NCBI RefSeq assembly: GCF_001939735.1
Contig: NZ_MJIL01000056.1
Coordinates: forward strand, 30,503-94,502
From: Photobacterium proteolyticum
GTDB lineage: Bacteria > Pseudomonadota > Gammaproteobacteria > Enterobacterales > Vibrionaceae
DNA length: 64,000 nt
Reading direction: 5' to 3'
The notes beneath the pieces were generated by a model, which did not search any database, was not told the origin of the DNA, and saw only the letters and a list, made by a program, of their open reading frames with translations. This document shows, piece by piece, positions 25,774-32,952 of the stretch; the first letter of the stretch is position 1; every line of letters starts with the position of its first letter. Both the position numbers and the translations under genes were made by a program.

Positions 25774-28224
25774 CTAACCTTTCAGCGGCATTAGCAGGCG
25801 CTTGATCATCGAGCGGATAATGATCACCACCAGCCCTAACGATAACAGAGGCAGCATCACCCATAACCACGGGTGTCCAATAACCGGCAGCTCAAATCCC
25901 CACTTCAGCAAGGCCGCAACCACGGATTCAGCCCCGGCAGCGGCCATTACCCCGGCAATCAATGCCATGAGACCATACTCGCCCCACACTGTCGCCGAGA
26001 TCCGTTTCCGGCTTGCCCCCAGAGTGCGGTAAAGCTTAATTTCCTGCTCACGTTGCGACAGGCTGAGCCTTAGCAAGGTTAGCACCAACAACAAACCGCT
26101 ACTGACCCCGAGTACCGCCAACACGGAAAGCGACAGAGAGACCTGCTGCAAGATAGCTTGGATTCGGGTAGCCATGGTTCTCAGATCAAGCAGGGTCACT
26201 GTCGGATAGTCTCGTCCCAGCTGGTTGATCAACGCGTTCTGATCAGCGTCGATCCTGTAGCTGACCAACCAGGTAGCCGGCAGCTCTGCCATGACATCCG
26301 GGGTGAAGATAAAATAGAAGTTCGGCCGCATATTACGCCACTCAACCAGGCGAATACTGGTCACCATGGCGCTAAACGGCTGGCTACTGACATTGAAGGT
26401 CAGTTCATCCCCCAAACGGATCCCGAGCCGCCCCGCAATCCCTGATTCCACGGACACTCCACGGCTATCGCTCCATTCCCCTTCAAGCAATGTATTATGT
26501 ACCGGTAAGGTGTCACGCCAGGTAAAGTTAAGCTCTCGCCGGAGCGATTCATCCCGCTCCTCACCCTGACTCGTCCCAGCCAGCAAGTCTTGCTGGTTAA
26601 TCTCAATCAGACGACCGCGGATCACCGGGTAGCCCTCAGAGCGCACGACCTGATTGCGGTCGAGTTCATCAAGGTATGCCTGTTGCTGCTCAGGGCTAAT
26701 ATTCAACGCGAAGACGTTGGGGGCATCAGCTGGCAGGGTTTGTTGCCAGTCAGCCAGCAAGTCGGTTCTCAGCAGCCAAATCACCGCCAGTAACATCAGC
26801 GAGCTGGTCAAAGCGGCCAATTGCGCCCCGGTTGCCAACGGGCTCCGGCTTATCCGGCTCAGCGCCAGTTTGATCGCCGCGCCCCATTTCCCACGCCGAA
26901 GCAGAGCAACCACCAATAATCCCAGCAGTGCCAGGATCCCCAGCAAGGCCGCCAGTCCGGCCAGTGTCAGCCACATAAACTTGTTGCTGCCGAACCATAT
27001 CAGGGCCGCAACCACAGGCAACAACACCAGGGCATTGCCCTGACGTTTAACCGGCCAGTCGACCTGCTGCTGGATCACCGAAATAGCCGGCGCATCTACC
27101 AGCCGCAACAAAGAGATCCCCAGACCGGGAATCGCGACCAGCAACGCAACGGTCAGGCTGACAAACACCGGAGTAAAACCACTCTCCGGCAGCGGATCGG
27201 GCAGCACATCCGACAGCGGAAGCCGCAACAAAAACTCGAGCAGCCAGCCGATGGAAAGCCCGGCAACGGCGGCAATTGCGAACAGCAGGCTTAACTGCCG
27301 TGCCAGCCACTGCCACAACCATCGCTTGCTCGCCCCGAGGCTTTTCATCATCGCAACCGCCTCAATGCGGGTTGAGGTGTAGTGCCAGCAAGTCAGCACC
27401 AGGGTCGCTGTCGCCATCAAAATCACCAGGATCAGTGTCAGGGACAGATACTGCCTGGCTCGCTCGATCATATCTCCGGTTCGTCCCTGCGTGGTCTCGC
27501 TGATCCAGCGCTGACCGGGCTGGAGCTCAACAGCCTGCTGCAGCTGCCTAAGCTTATCGTCCGGACCGTTGAAATAGGCGCGAAACTGTACCCGGCTTCC
27601 CGGCTGTACTGCCCCGGTTTTAGCCAGATCGCTGTTATGAATTAACACCGCCGGCATCTGGCTGAACGGATTGAATGAAAGCTCCGGTTCCTGGGTGATC
27701 TTTCCGGCTACCGTAAGCTCGGCATCCCCGATGGTGATCAGATCGCCGCGCTTAACCGCCAGCAAGGAGAACAACCGCTCTGCCAGCCACAGCTCCCCCG
27801 GCTGCACCCGGTGACGAACACCTGCGCCTTTCAGCACCAGCTCGCCGCGGAGCGGAAAGTCACTGCCGACGGACTTCACGCTGACCAGCTGCATTTCCTG
27901 CTCACTAAAGGCCATGGTGCCAAAGCGAGTTTGTTGTGACATCGTCAGCCCCAATGCCTTTGCCTGCTCAAGCAGCGGTGGCTCCAGCGGATTGGCCGAG
28001 CGAAAGACCAGATCGGCAGCAATCATAGTTCGCCCCTGATCAACCATAATTTTCTCAACCCGCACCACCAGCGCCGACAACGCAAAGACACAGGCAATAA
28101 TCAAGGTTAATGCCACCGCAACCGGCCATAGTTGTCCATGCCACAGCTCGCGCCAGCTCCATTTCAGCAACAAAGGTTGCTTACGTGGTCTCGCCACCTG
28201 GTTCGCCTCACTCAATTCACTCAT
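25774..28224 (-). CDS. ybbP: ABC transporter permease YbbP (FtsX-like)
   Basis: 816 residues, the normal size. It has ten membrane segments in the layout of LolE/MacB-type permeases: one near residue 35-50, FtsX blocks around 255-425 and 690-815, and two large periplasmic domains. LSREQEIKLYRTLGASRKRI-like sequence (LSQREQEIKLYRTLGAS) near the C-terminus is the coupling helix. With YbbA it forms a type VII (mechanotransmission) ABC complex with unknown substrate. ATGA-type overlap of four bases with ybbA. Confidence 0.93.
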   Translation of the reverse strand: MSELSEANQVARPRKQPLLLKWSWRELWHGQLWPVAVALTLIIACVFALSALVVRVEKIMVDQGRTMIAADLVFRSANPLEPPLLEQAKALGLTMSQQTRFGTMAFSEQEMQLVSVKSVGSDFPLRGELVLKGAGVRHRVQPGELWLAERLFSLLAVKRGDLITIGDAELTVAGKITQEPELSFNPFSQMPAVLIHNSDLAKTGAVQPGSRVQFRAYFNGPDDKLRQLQQAVELQPGQRWISETTQGRTGDMIERARQYLSLTLILVILMATATLVLTCWHYTSTRIEAVAMMKSLGASKRWLWQWLARQLSLLFAIAAVAGLSIGWLLEFLLRLPLSDVLPDPLPESGFTPVFVSLTVALLVAIPGLGISLLRLVDAPAISVIQQQVDWPVKRQGNALVLLPVVAALIWFGSNKFMWLTLAGLAALLGILALLGLLVVALLRRGKWGAAIKLALSRISRSPLATGAQLAALTSSLMLLAVIWLLRTDLLADWQQTLPADAPNVFALNISPEQQQAYLDELDRNQVVRSEGYPVIRGRLIEINQQDLLAGTSQGEERDESLRRELNFTWRDTLPVHNTLLEGEWSDSRGVSVESGIAGRLGIRLGDELTFNVSSQPFSAMVTSIRLVEWRNMRPNFYFIFTPDVMAELPATWLVSYRIDADQNALINQLGRDYPTVTLLDLRTMATRIQAILQQVSLSLSVLAVLGVSSGLLLVLTLLRLSLSQREQEIKLYRTLGASRKRISATVWGEYGLMALIAGVMAAAGAESVVAALLKWGFELPVIGHPWLWVMLPLLSLGLVVIIIRSMIKRLLMPLKG

Positions 28225-28895
28225 GCTGCCTCCACACTTCCGCCCTGGATACGTAATATACGATCACAGCGTTGTGCCAGCTGCGGGTCATGGGTCACCA
28301 GTACCAGGGTGGTGCCGTGATCACGATTGAGGGCAAATAGCAGGTCAATCACCGTCGCGGCAGTATGCTGATCGAGGTTGCCAGTCGGTTCATCGGCAAA
28401 CAACACCTGAGGACGAGTCATAAACGCCCTTGCCAATGCAACCCGCTGCTGCTCACCGCCAGAGAGCTGTGACGGCAGGTGGCTCTCGCGCCCTTCAAGC
28501 CCAACCTGGGACAGTAGCTCCGCTGCGCGAAGCTCATCCCCGTCCTGCCCCTTGATGATTGCCGGTAGCATCACGTTTTCCAGTGCGCTGAGCGACGGAA
28601 TAAGCAAAAAACTCTGAAAAACAAAGCCTATCGAATCACTACGCAATGCCGCCCTGGCCTCGTCATCAAGTCGGGACAGAGGCCTGCCGAGAAGTTCGAT
28701 CTCACCATCGGTTGGTACATCCAGTCCCGCCAGCAGCGTCATCAACGTAGATTTACCTGCACCGGAGACGCCAACTAACGCAATTGCCTCTCCTTGCTCG
28801 ACCTCAAGGGAAACATCCTGCAAAATGGTGAGCGACGATGATGCCGTCGTCACCTGTTTGGATACAGATACAGCCTTAATCACGGAAGTTGACAT
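28221..28895 (-). CDS. ybbA: ABC transporter ATP-binding protein YbbA
   Basis: 224 residues, with Walker A GVSGAGKST, Q-loop FVFQSFLLIP, signature LSGGEQQRVALARA, Walker B LFADEPTGNLD and H-loop VTHD. It is the LolD/MacB-type ATPase partner of YbbP. AAGGAA seven bases before the start on the minus strand is its ribosome-binding site. Its start codon overlaps the start codon of the divergent tesA, so each promoter must lie inside the opposite coding region. Confidence 0.95.
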   Translation of the reverse strand: MSTSVIKAVSVSKQVTTASSSLTILQDVSLEVEQGEAIALVGVSGAGKSTLMTLLAGLDVPTDGEIELLGRPLSRLDDEARAALRSDSIGFVFQSFLLIPSLSALENVMLPAIIKGQDGDELRAAELLSQVGLEGRESHLPSQLSGGEQQRVALARAFMTRPQVLFADEPTGNLDQHTAATVIDLLFALNRDHGTTLVLVTHDPQLAQRCDRILRIQGGSVEAA

Positions 28896-29496
28896 GATGC
28901 GATTCCTTTCAGTTTTATTGTTCGTTGTTTTCTCGCTAAACGCCTACAGCAACACTTTGCTGGTTGTCGGCGATAGTCTGAGTGCCGGGTACCAAATGCG
29001 TGCTGAACAGAGCTGGCCGGTTCTGATGGAGCCGGTTCTGGCGCAGCAGGGACACTCAATAAACGTTGTAAATGCCAGCATTTCTGGTGATACCACGGGC
29101 AACGGCCTGGCGCGGTTACCCAATTTATTACAACAACATAATCCAGATTACGTCATTATCGAGCTGGGCGCGAATGATGGCCTGCGCGGTTTCTCTCCCT
29201 CTACTATACGCAATAACCTCGGCCAAATGATCACCCGGATCCATGACGAAGGTGCAACCGCCCTGCTGATGCAAATCCATGTGCCGCCCAACTACGGCAA
29301 GCGCTACAGCGAGATCTTCAGCAAGATATACCCCCAGTTGAGCAAACAATACAATGCGCCGCTACTGCCTTTTTTCCTCGAAAAAATCATTCTCAAGCAA
29401 GATTGGATGATGGAAGACGGCCTGCATCCCAAGCCGGATGCCCAGCCATGGATAGCCCAGTTTGTGGCATCTGAGCTTACTCCGTATCTTCATTAA
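28894..29496 (+). CDS. tesA: Multifunctional acyl-CoA thioesterase I / arylesterase TesA
   Basis: About 200 residues from MMRFLSVLL; either of the two adjacent ATGs (28894, 28897) may be used, and GGAAG precedes both. The signal peptide (through NAYS) directs it to the periplasm. SGNH hydrolase blocks are complete: GDSLSAGYQM (catalytic serine), NASISGDTTGNG, IELGANDGLRG and the C-terminal DGLHPKPDAQPWIA (Asp/His). It hydrolyses long-chain acyl-CoAs and esters in vitro. The upstream in-frame ATG at 28825 lies inside ybbA and would destroy the signal peptide. Confidence 0.95.
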   Translation: MMRFLSVLLFVVFSLNAYSNTLLVVGDSLSAGYQMRAEQSWPVLMEPVLAQQGHSINVVNASISGDTTGNGLARLPNLLQQHNPDYVIIELGANDGLRGFSPSTIRNNLGQMITRIHDEGATALLMQIHVPPNYGKRYSEIFSKIYPQLSKQYNAPLLPFFLEKIILKQDWMMEDGLHPKPDAQPWIAQFVASELTPYLH

Positions 29497-29576
29497 AAAG
29501 TTTGAAATTTTATTGCTGTACATTTTTATTGACTAAGCTTCTTACTGTTTACAAACAAGAAAGTAAGTGAGTGGAT

Positions 29577-29855
29577 ATGTTGAAGGGAAATAGCTTAATT
29601 TTTGCAGCCATCGCAGTTGCTTTTGGCATCAGTGGTTGTCAAAGTGCCGATCCGGGTACCTACGGACTGTATAAAGACTACCGTTTGCAATCAGACAACA
29701 AAGCCTACGCCATTGGCACCAATAAAATCGCCGGTGCGGCCTGGGGAGCCCGAGATATTCAGGAAGCGCAGAAGCTTGCCATCGAGACCTGTGTCAAGCT
29801 GGGCGGAAAGAACTGCAATATCGTTGATATCAACGGCTCATCAGTCGCGAACTAA
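29577..29855 (+). CDS. Small lipoprotein, hypothetical (DUF4189-like)
   Basis: 92 residues from the ATG at 29577; a GTG at 29571 is possible. A clear lipobox ISGC ends a short signal (MLKGNSLIFAAIAVAFGISGC). The mature part is about 70 residues, with AYAIGTNKIAGAAWGARDIQEAQKLAIETCVKLGGKNCNIVDINGS. The alternating small residues and the C-x6-C pair resemble the DUF4189 pattern. It is inserted between tesA and ybbO, which are neighbours in E. coli. Function unknown. Confidence 0.7.
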   Translation: MLKGNSLIFAAIAVAFGISGCQSADPGTYGLYKDYRLQSDNKAYAIGTNKIAGAAWGARDIQEAQKLAIETCVKLGGKNCNIVDINGSSVAN

Positions 29856-29915
29856 GACATTCAGCACCCGGCAGCTAAGGGGTGGACAATGATCACGCGC
29901 TCAAATCCAAAATGA

Positions 29916-29949
29916 ACAGCCAGGTAGCAGCCCCTGGCTGTCCTTTTTT
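29916..29949 (+). terminator. Terminator of the small lipoprotein gene
   Basis: ACAGCCAGG (29916-29924) pairs with CCTGGCTGT (29933-29941), followed by CCTTTTTT. A run of nine C follows at 29952-29960. Confidence 0.8.
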
Positions 29950-30076
29950 ATCCCCCCCCCAATAACCTCAAGATACTTTTTCAGCGAGAAATCCTTGGTT
30001 TCTAGGCTAGGCATCGAGGGTATGAACCTTTATTCTCAATACCATAGATTTCGGGACACGCGCTAAAGGAACAAGA

Positions 30077-30904
30077 ATGAAAGAGACCATCCTAATCACC
30101 GGTTGCAGCAGCGGCATAGGCCGATTCTGTGCTGAACAGCTCCACAAGGACGGCTATACCGTTGTTGCCAGTTGTCGGAACCCAGATGATATTACAGCCC
30201 TTCGGCAACAGGGATTGAACTGTATCCAGCTTGACCTCGACGATACGGATTCGATCAAACAGGGTATTGAGGCTTGCCTGGCATTAACCGGAGGACGTAT
30301 CGATGTGTTATTCAACAATGCCGCCTATGGCCAGCCCGGAGCCCTCGAAGACCTACCGACACAGGCCTTGCGACAACAGTTCGAAACCAACTTGTTCGGC
30401 TGGCACGAGCTCACACGAGCCGTGATTCCGATCATGCTCAAACAGGGCAGCGGAAAGATTGTCCAGAACAGTTCGGTGCTTGGATTGGTAGCGATGAAGT
30501 ATCGCGGAGCCTACAATGCGAGCAAGTTTGCCCTCGAGGGTTATACCGACACCCTGCGCCTCGAATTACAGGATACGCCACTTCATGTCAGCCTGATCGA
30601 GCCAGGTCCTATCGAAAGTCATTTCAGGGAAAATGCCAAACTCAAGTTCGAACAACACATTGATATGGCAGCCTCCCGCCACCATGTCAGTTACCAGCAA
30701 ACCCTCGACAGGCTGGGCAAATCGTCGCCATCAAGCAAGTTCACCTTGGCACCAGACGCAGTTCTGAGTCCCCTGCAGGCAATCATTGACAGCAAACGCC
30801 CCAAGCCTCGTTACTATGTCACCCAGCCAACCCATATTTTTGGCTTCCTGCGCCGGGTCCTGCCTGTCTCCTGGCTGGATCAGCTGCTAAGCAAAAGTAA
30901 TTAA
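30077..30904 (+). CDS. ybbO: Short-chain dehydrogenase YbbO
   Basis: 275 residues. It is a classical SDR: TGCSSGIG near residue 9-16 binds NADP, LFNNAAYGQ is the NAG-type motif, and QNSSVLG with YNASK holds the catalytic Ser/Tyr/Lys. E. coli YbbO is reported to be an NADP+-dependent aldehyde reductase. It is preceded by AAAGGAACAAG. It lies between tesA and cnoX as in the enteric ybb cluster, though here with a lipoprotein gene and a larger gap added. Confidence 0.92.
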   Translation: MKETILITGCSSGIGRFCAEQLHKDGYTVVASCRNPDDITALRQQGLNCIQLDLDDTDSIKQGIEACLALTGGRIDVLFNNAAYGQPGALEDLPTQALRQQFETNLFGWHELTRAVIPIMLKQGSGKIVQNSSVLGLVAMKYRGAYNASKFALEGYTDTLRLELQDTPLHVSLIEPGPIESHFRENAKLKFEQHIDMAASRHHVSYQQTLDRLGKSSPSSKFTLAPDAVLSPLQAIIDSKRPKPRYYVTQPTHIFGFLRRVLPVSWLDQLLSKSN

Positions 30905-31209
30905 AGAAAAACCCGTCTATATACCGGCAACGTCGATAAAACGGCTTCGATATGTCGGTATTTGATCCTTTCCTGCTTTGAAATATGAAATAAAACACAC
31001 CTATCACAGATCAAAAAAGCCACGATTCAGCCTCCTCAAATAGCAAAAACATTGCTTAGCGCCCTAAATTGAAGAAATTGGCCAGAAAAGACAACTAACG
31101 TAATATTTGTGTCATATTAAATCGTTATCTTAGTCAGGTAAGTTGAAAGAGGCCCTTGCAGAGCCTACTCATCGCCTTGAAATACCAGAATAGATAACCA
31201 GGTTCCGTC
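30905..31209. other. Intergenic region after ybbO
   Basis: AT-rich sequence with no gene. A weak promoter-like TATCTT (31126-31131) lies about 80 bases before the micro-ORF that follows; a suitable -35 is not clear. Confidence 0.25.
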
Positions 31210-31281
31210 ATGACTTTGCGTCAAATTAATATTCTCTGTGTCTGTGTGACACTTGCCCTATTGTTGACATTACAACCCTAA
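31210..31281 (+). CDS. Candidate 23-residue membrane peptide
   Basis: The micro-ORF reads MTLRQINILCVCVTLALLLTL followed by QP and a stop. The N-terminus is basic, then a hydrophobic stretch long enough to span a membrane follows. AGG lies eight bases before the start. The stop codon touches a strong terminator, so the transcript would be short (under about 180 bases) and could equally be a small RNA or leader. No family is recognised. Confidence 0.35.
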   Translation: MTLRQINILCVCVTLALLLTLQP

Positions 31282-31308
31282 AAAGGAGAGCGCGGCTCTC
31301 CTTTTTTA
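31281..31308 (+). terminator. Terminator after the 23-residue micro-ORF
   Basis: AAAAGGAGAGC and GCTCTCCTTTT enclose a GCG loop, then more T. It ends a transcript that begins after ybbO, because no annotated gene lies directly upstream other than the micro-ORF. Confidence 0.85.
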
Positions 31309-31403
31309 TTGCCTGCCTGTCGCGATAAACATAATACCTCTTGATTTTTCAGCCATTAACCCCATAAATAACTACAGAGGCCACTAAAATAAAGAGCAGC
31401 AAC

Positions 31404-32258
31404 ATGTATGAAAAACTAGCGATCGAACTTAACGAGCAGAATCTGCAGCAGGTTATCGAGCAATCTATGCAGACGCCGGTTGTGATCAGTTTCTGGGCGC
31501 CATCGATGCCTGAAACCGCAGAAGTTAACAACATCTTAGAAAAAATCGCAGCGCAATATCAGGGACAGCTTGTCCTTGCGACGTTAGACTGCGAAAGCCA
31601 GCAGATGGTTGCAGCTCAATTTGGTGTTCGCGGTTTGCCAACCGTTGCATTGTTCAAAAATGGTCAGCCGGCTGACGGTGCCGCCGGACCACAGACTGAA
31701 GAAAGCCTGCGCACCATGCTGAGCAAGCACCTGCCAAGCCAGGAAGAGCTACAGCTAAAACAGGCGTTGGCGCTGGTTGATAGCCAGCAATACGACCAGG
31801 CCCTGCCTGTTCTGCGTGAACTGTCAGCCCATTTCGGTCAAAACAGCATTATTTCTCTGGCTATTGCCGAGTGTCTGGTTGAAACCTCGCAACACGACGA
31901 GGCAGAAGCCCTGCTGGAAACTATTCCGATGCAGGATCAGGATGCCAAGTATAAAAGCCTGATCGCCAAACTCGAGTTGCATAGACAAGCCAGTGACTCA
32001 CCAGAAATCCGCCATCTTGAAGAGCAGCTTGCTGCCGCTCCGGAAAATACCCAGATAGCCTACGAGCTGGCTGTCCAGTACAGCCAGGTAGACCGCTCAC
32101 AAGATGCTCTGGAGCTGCTGATTAACATTCTGCGTAAAGACATGAACTTTGCCGACGGCAATGCGAAAAAGAGCATGATGGATATTCTATCGGCGCTGGG
32201 TCAGGGCAATGCAGTTGCCAGCCAGTACCGCCGCCAGCTTTATTCGCTACTGTACTGA
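31404..32258 (+). CDS. cnoX: Thioredoxin-TPR co-chaperone CnoX (YbbN)
   Basis: 284 residues, as in E. coli: a thioredoxin fold (1-110) followed by tetratricopeptide repeats (about 115-284), ending SQYRRQLYSLLY like E. coli CnoX. The active site is SMPE (34-37) with no cysteine; E. coli has SQHC. Cys63 in TLDC is retained. CnoX works with GroEL, holds unfolded proteins under hypochlorous stress and protects them from over-oxidation. Losing the active-site cysteine would remove one of the residues used for mixed disulfides. Confidence 0.93.
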   Translation: MYEKLAIELNEQNLQQVIEQSMQTPVVISFWAPSMPETAEVNNILEKIAAQYQGQLVLATLDCESQQMVAAQFGVRGLPTVALFKNGQPADGAAGPQTEESLRTMLSKHLPSQEELQLKQALALVDSQQYDQALPVLRELSAHFGQNSIISLAIAECLVETSQHDEAEALLETIPMQDQDAKYKSLIAKLELHRQASDSPEIRHLEEQLAAAPENTQIAYELAVQYSQVDRSQDALELLINILRKDMNFADGNAKKSMMDILSALGQGNAVASQYRRQLYSLLY

Positions 32259-32283
32259 TCGCAAAGAAACAACGCTTCACACC

Positions 32284-32313
32284 ACAAAGCCGCGATAATC
32301 ATCGCGGCTTTGT
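32284..32313. terminator. Bidirectional hairpin between cnoX and cueR
   Basis: ACAAAGCCGCGAT (32284-32296) and ATCGCGGCTTTGT (32301-32313) form a perfect 13-bp stem with a four-base loop, between convergent genes. Confidence 0.8.
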
Positions 32314-32334
32314 CATATCTCCCCAAGCTACCGT

Positions 32335-32730
32335 TTATTTTGTGTGCTGGCACAATCCCTCAATGATCGGACAGCGGGCGCTGTCGTTGCCAGGGCATTG
32401 CTTCGTCAACGCCTCAAGGGTGGTTTTCATCTCTATCAGCTCGGCGATTTTATCGTCAATCTCAGTAAGCTTTTGCTCGGCCTTGGCTTTCACATCTGCA
32501 CTTCGTCGCTGGGGATCCCGTGAAAAATCCAGTAACTCACGGCACTCATCCAAGGTAAACCCGACCAGTCTTGAGCGGCGGATCAGCTGCAATTCATTGA
32601 TGTTATTCTGGCTATAACTGCGATAACCGTTACTGGCCCGTGACGGCGCCGTAATGATCCCTTTGTCTTCGTAGAATCGAATCGTTTTGGCGGTCAGCCC
32701 GGTTTGCTTGGCAACATCACTAATATTCAC
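32335..32730 (-). CDS. cueR: Cu(I)-responsive MerR-family regulator CueR
   Basis: 131 residues from a GTG start with AAGGA six bases upstream. The N-terminal winged helix (MNISDVAKQTGLTAKTIRFYEDKGI) binds DNA, a dimerisation helix follows, and the C-terminal loop CPGNDSARCPII has the two cysteines eight residues apart that bind Cu(I) in CueR. It activates the divergent copA promoter by DNA distortion. Codons are ordinary for the window. Confidence 0.95.
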   Translation of the reverse strand: MNISDVAKQTGLTAKTIRFYEDKGIITAPSRASNGYRSYSQNNINELQLIRRSRLVGFTLDECRELLDFSRDPQRRSADVKAKAEQKLTEIDDKIAELIEMKTTLEALTKQCPGNDSARCPIIEGLCQHTK

Positions 32731-32732
32731 AT

Positions 32733-32763
32733 TTCATCCTTACAGTTTCTGGAAGGTTATAAT
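32733..32763 (+). promoter_or_regulatory. Second CueR-type dyad with 19-base promoter spacing, next to cueR
   Basis: CCTTAC-N7-GGAAGG (32738/9-32756) differs from the CueR dyad CCTTCC-N7-GGAAGG at one position, and a perfect TATAAT (32758-32763) follows. TTCATC is a poor -35 at 19-base spacing. The left half coincides with the cueR ribosome-binding site on the other strand, so the match could be partly accidental. Confidence 0.4.
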
Positions 32764-32846
32764 TCTATTATTCAGCCATTTCTCAGGCAAAATCAAGCTC
32801 TGGTACAGTCGCTCAATCAAGGGGCCACATCAAAGTCAAATAGCCT

Positions 32847-32877
32847 TTGACATTCCACTTGATGGAAGGTTTATTCT
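32847..32877 (+). promoter_or_regulatory. copA promoter with CueR operator
   Basis: TTGACA (32847-32852) and TATTCT (32872-32877) are separated by 19 bases, the spacing typical of MerR-family promoters. The spacer carries the dyad TTCC-N7-GGAA (TTCCACTTGATGGAAGG). It lies 75 bases before the copA start. Confidence 0.8.
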
Positions 32878-32952
32878 CAGGGCATCATTAAATGAAATGA
32901 CGAAATAGACCGCCTGTTGGTTGTTGTCTGAATCATCGCTAAGGAAAGACAC

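Noticed and set aside
25774..28224. Many long frames on the opposite strand of ybbP
   Set aside because: Shadow frames due to GC-rich third positions; the ybbP frame has clear membrane and FtsX features.
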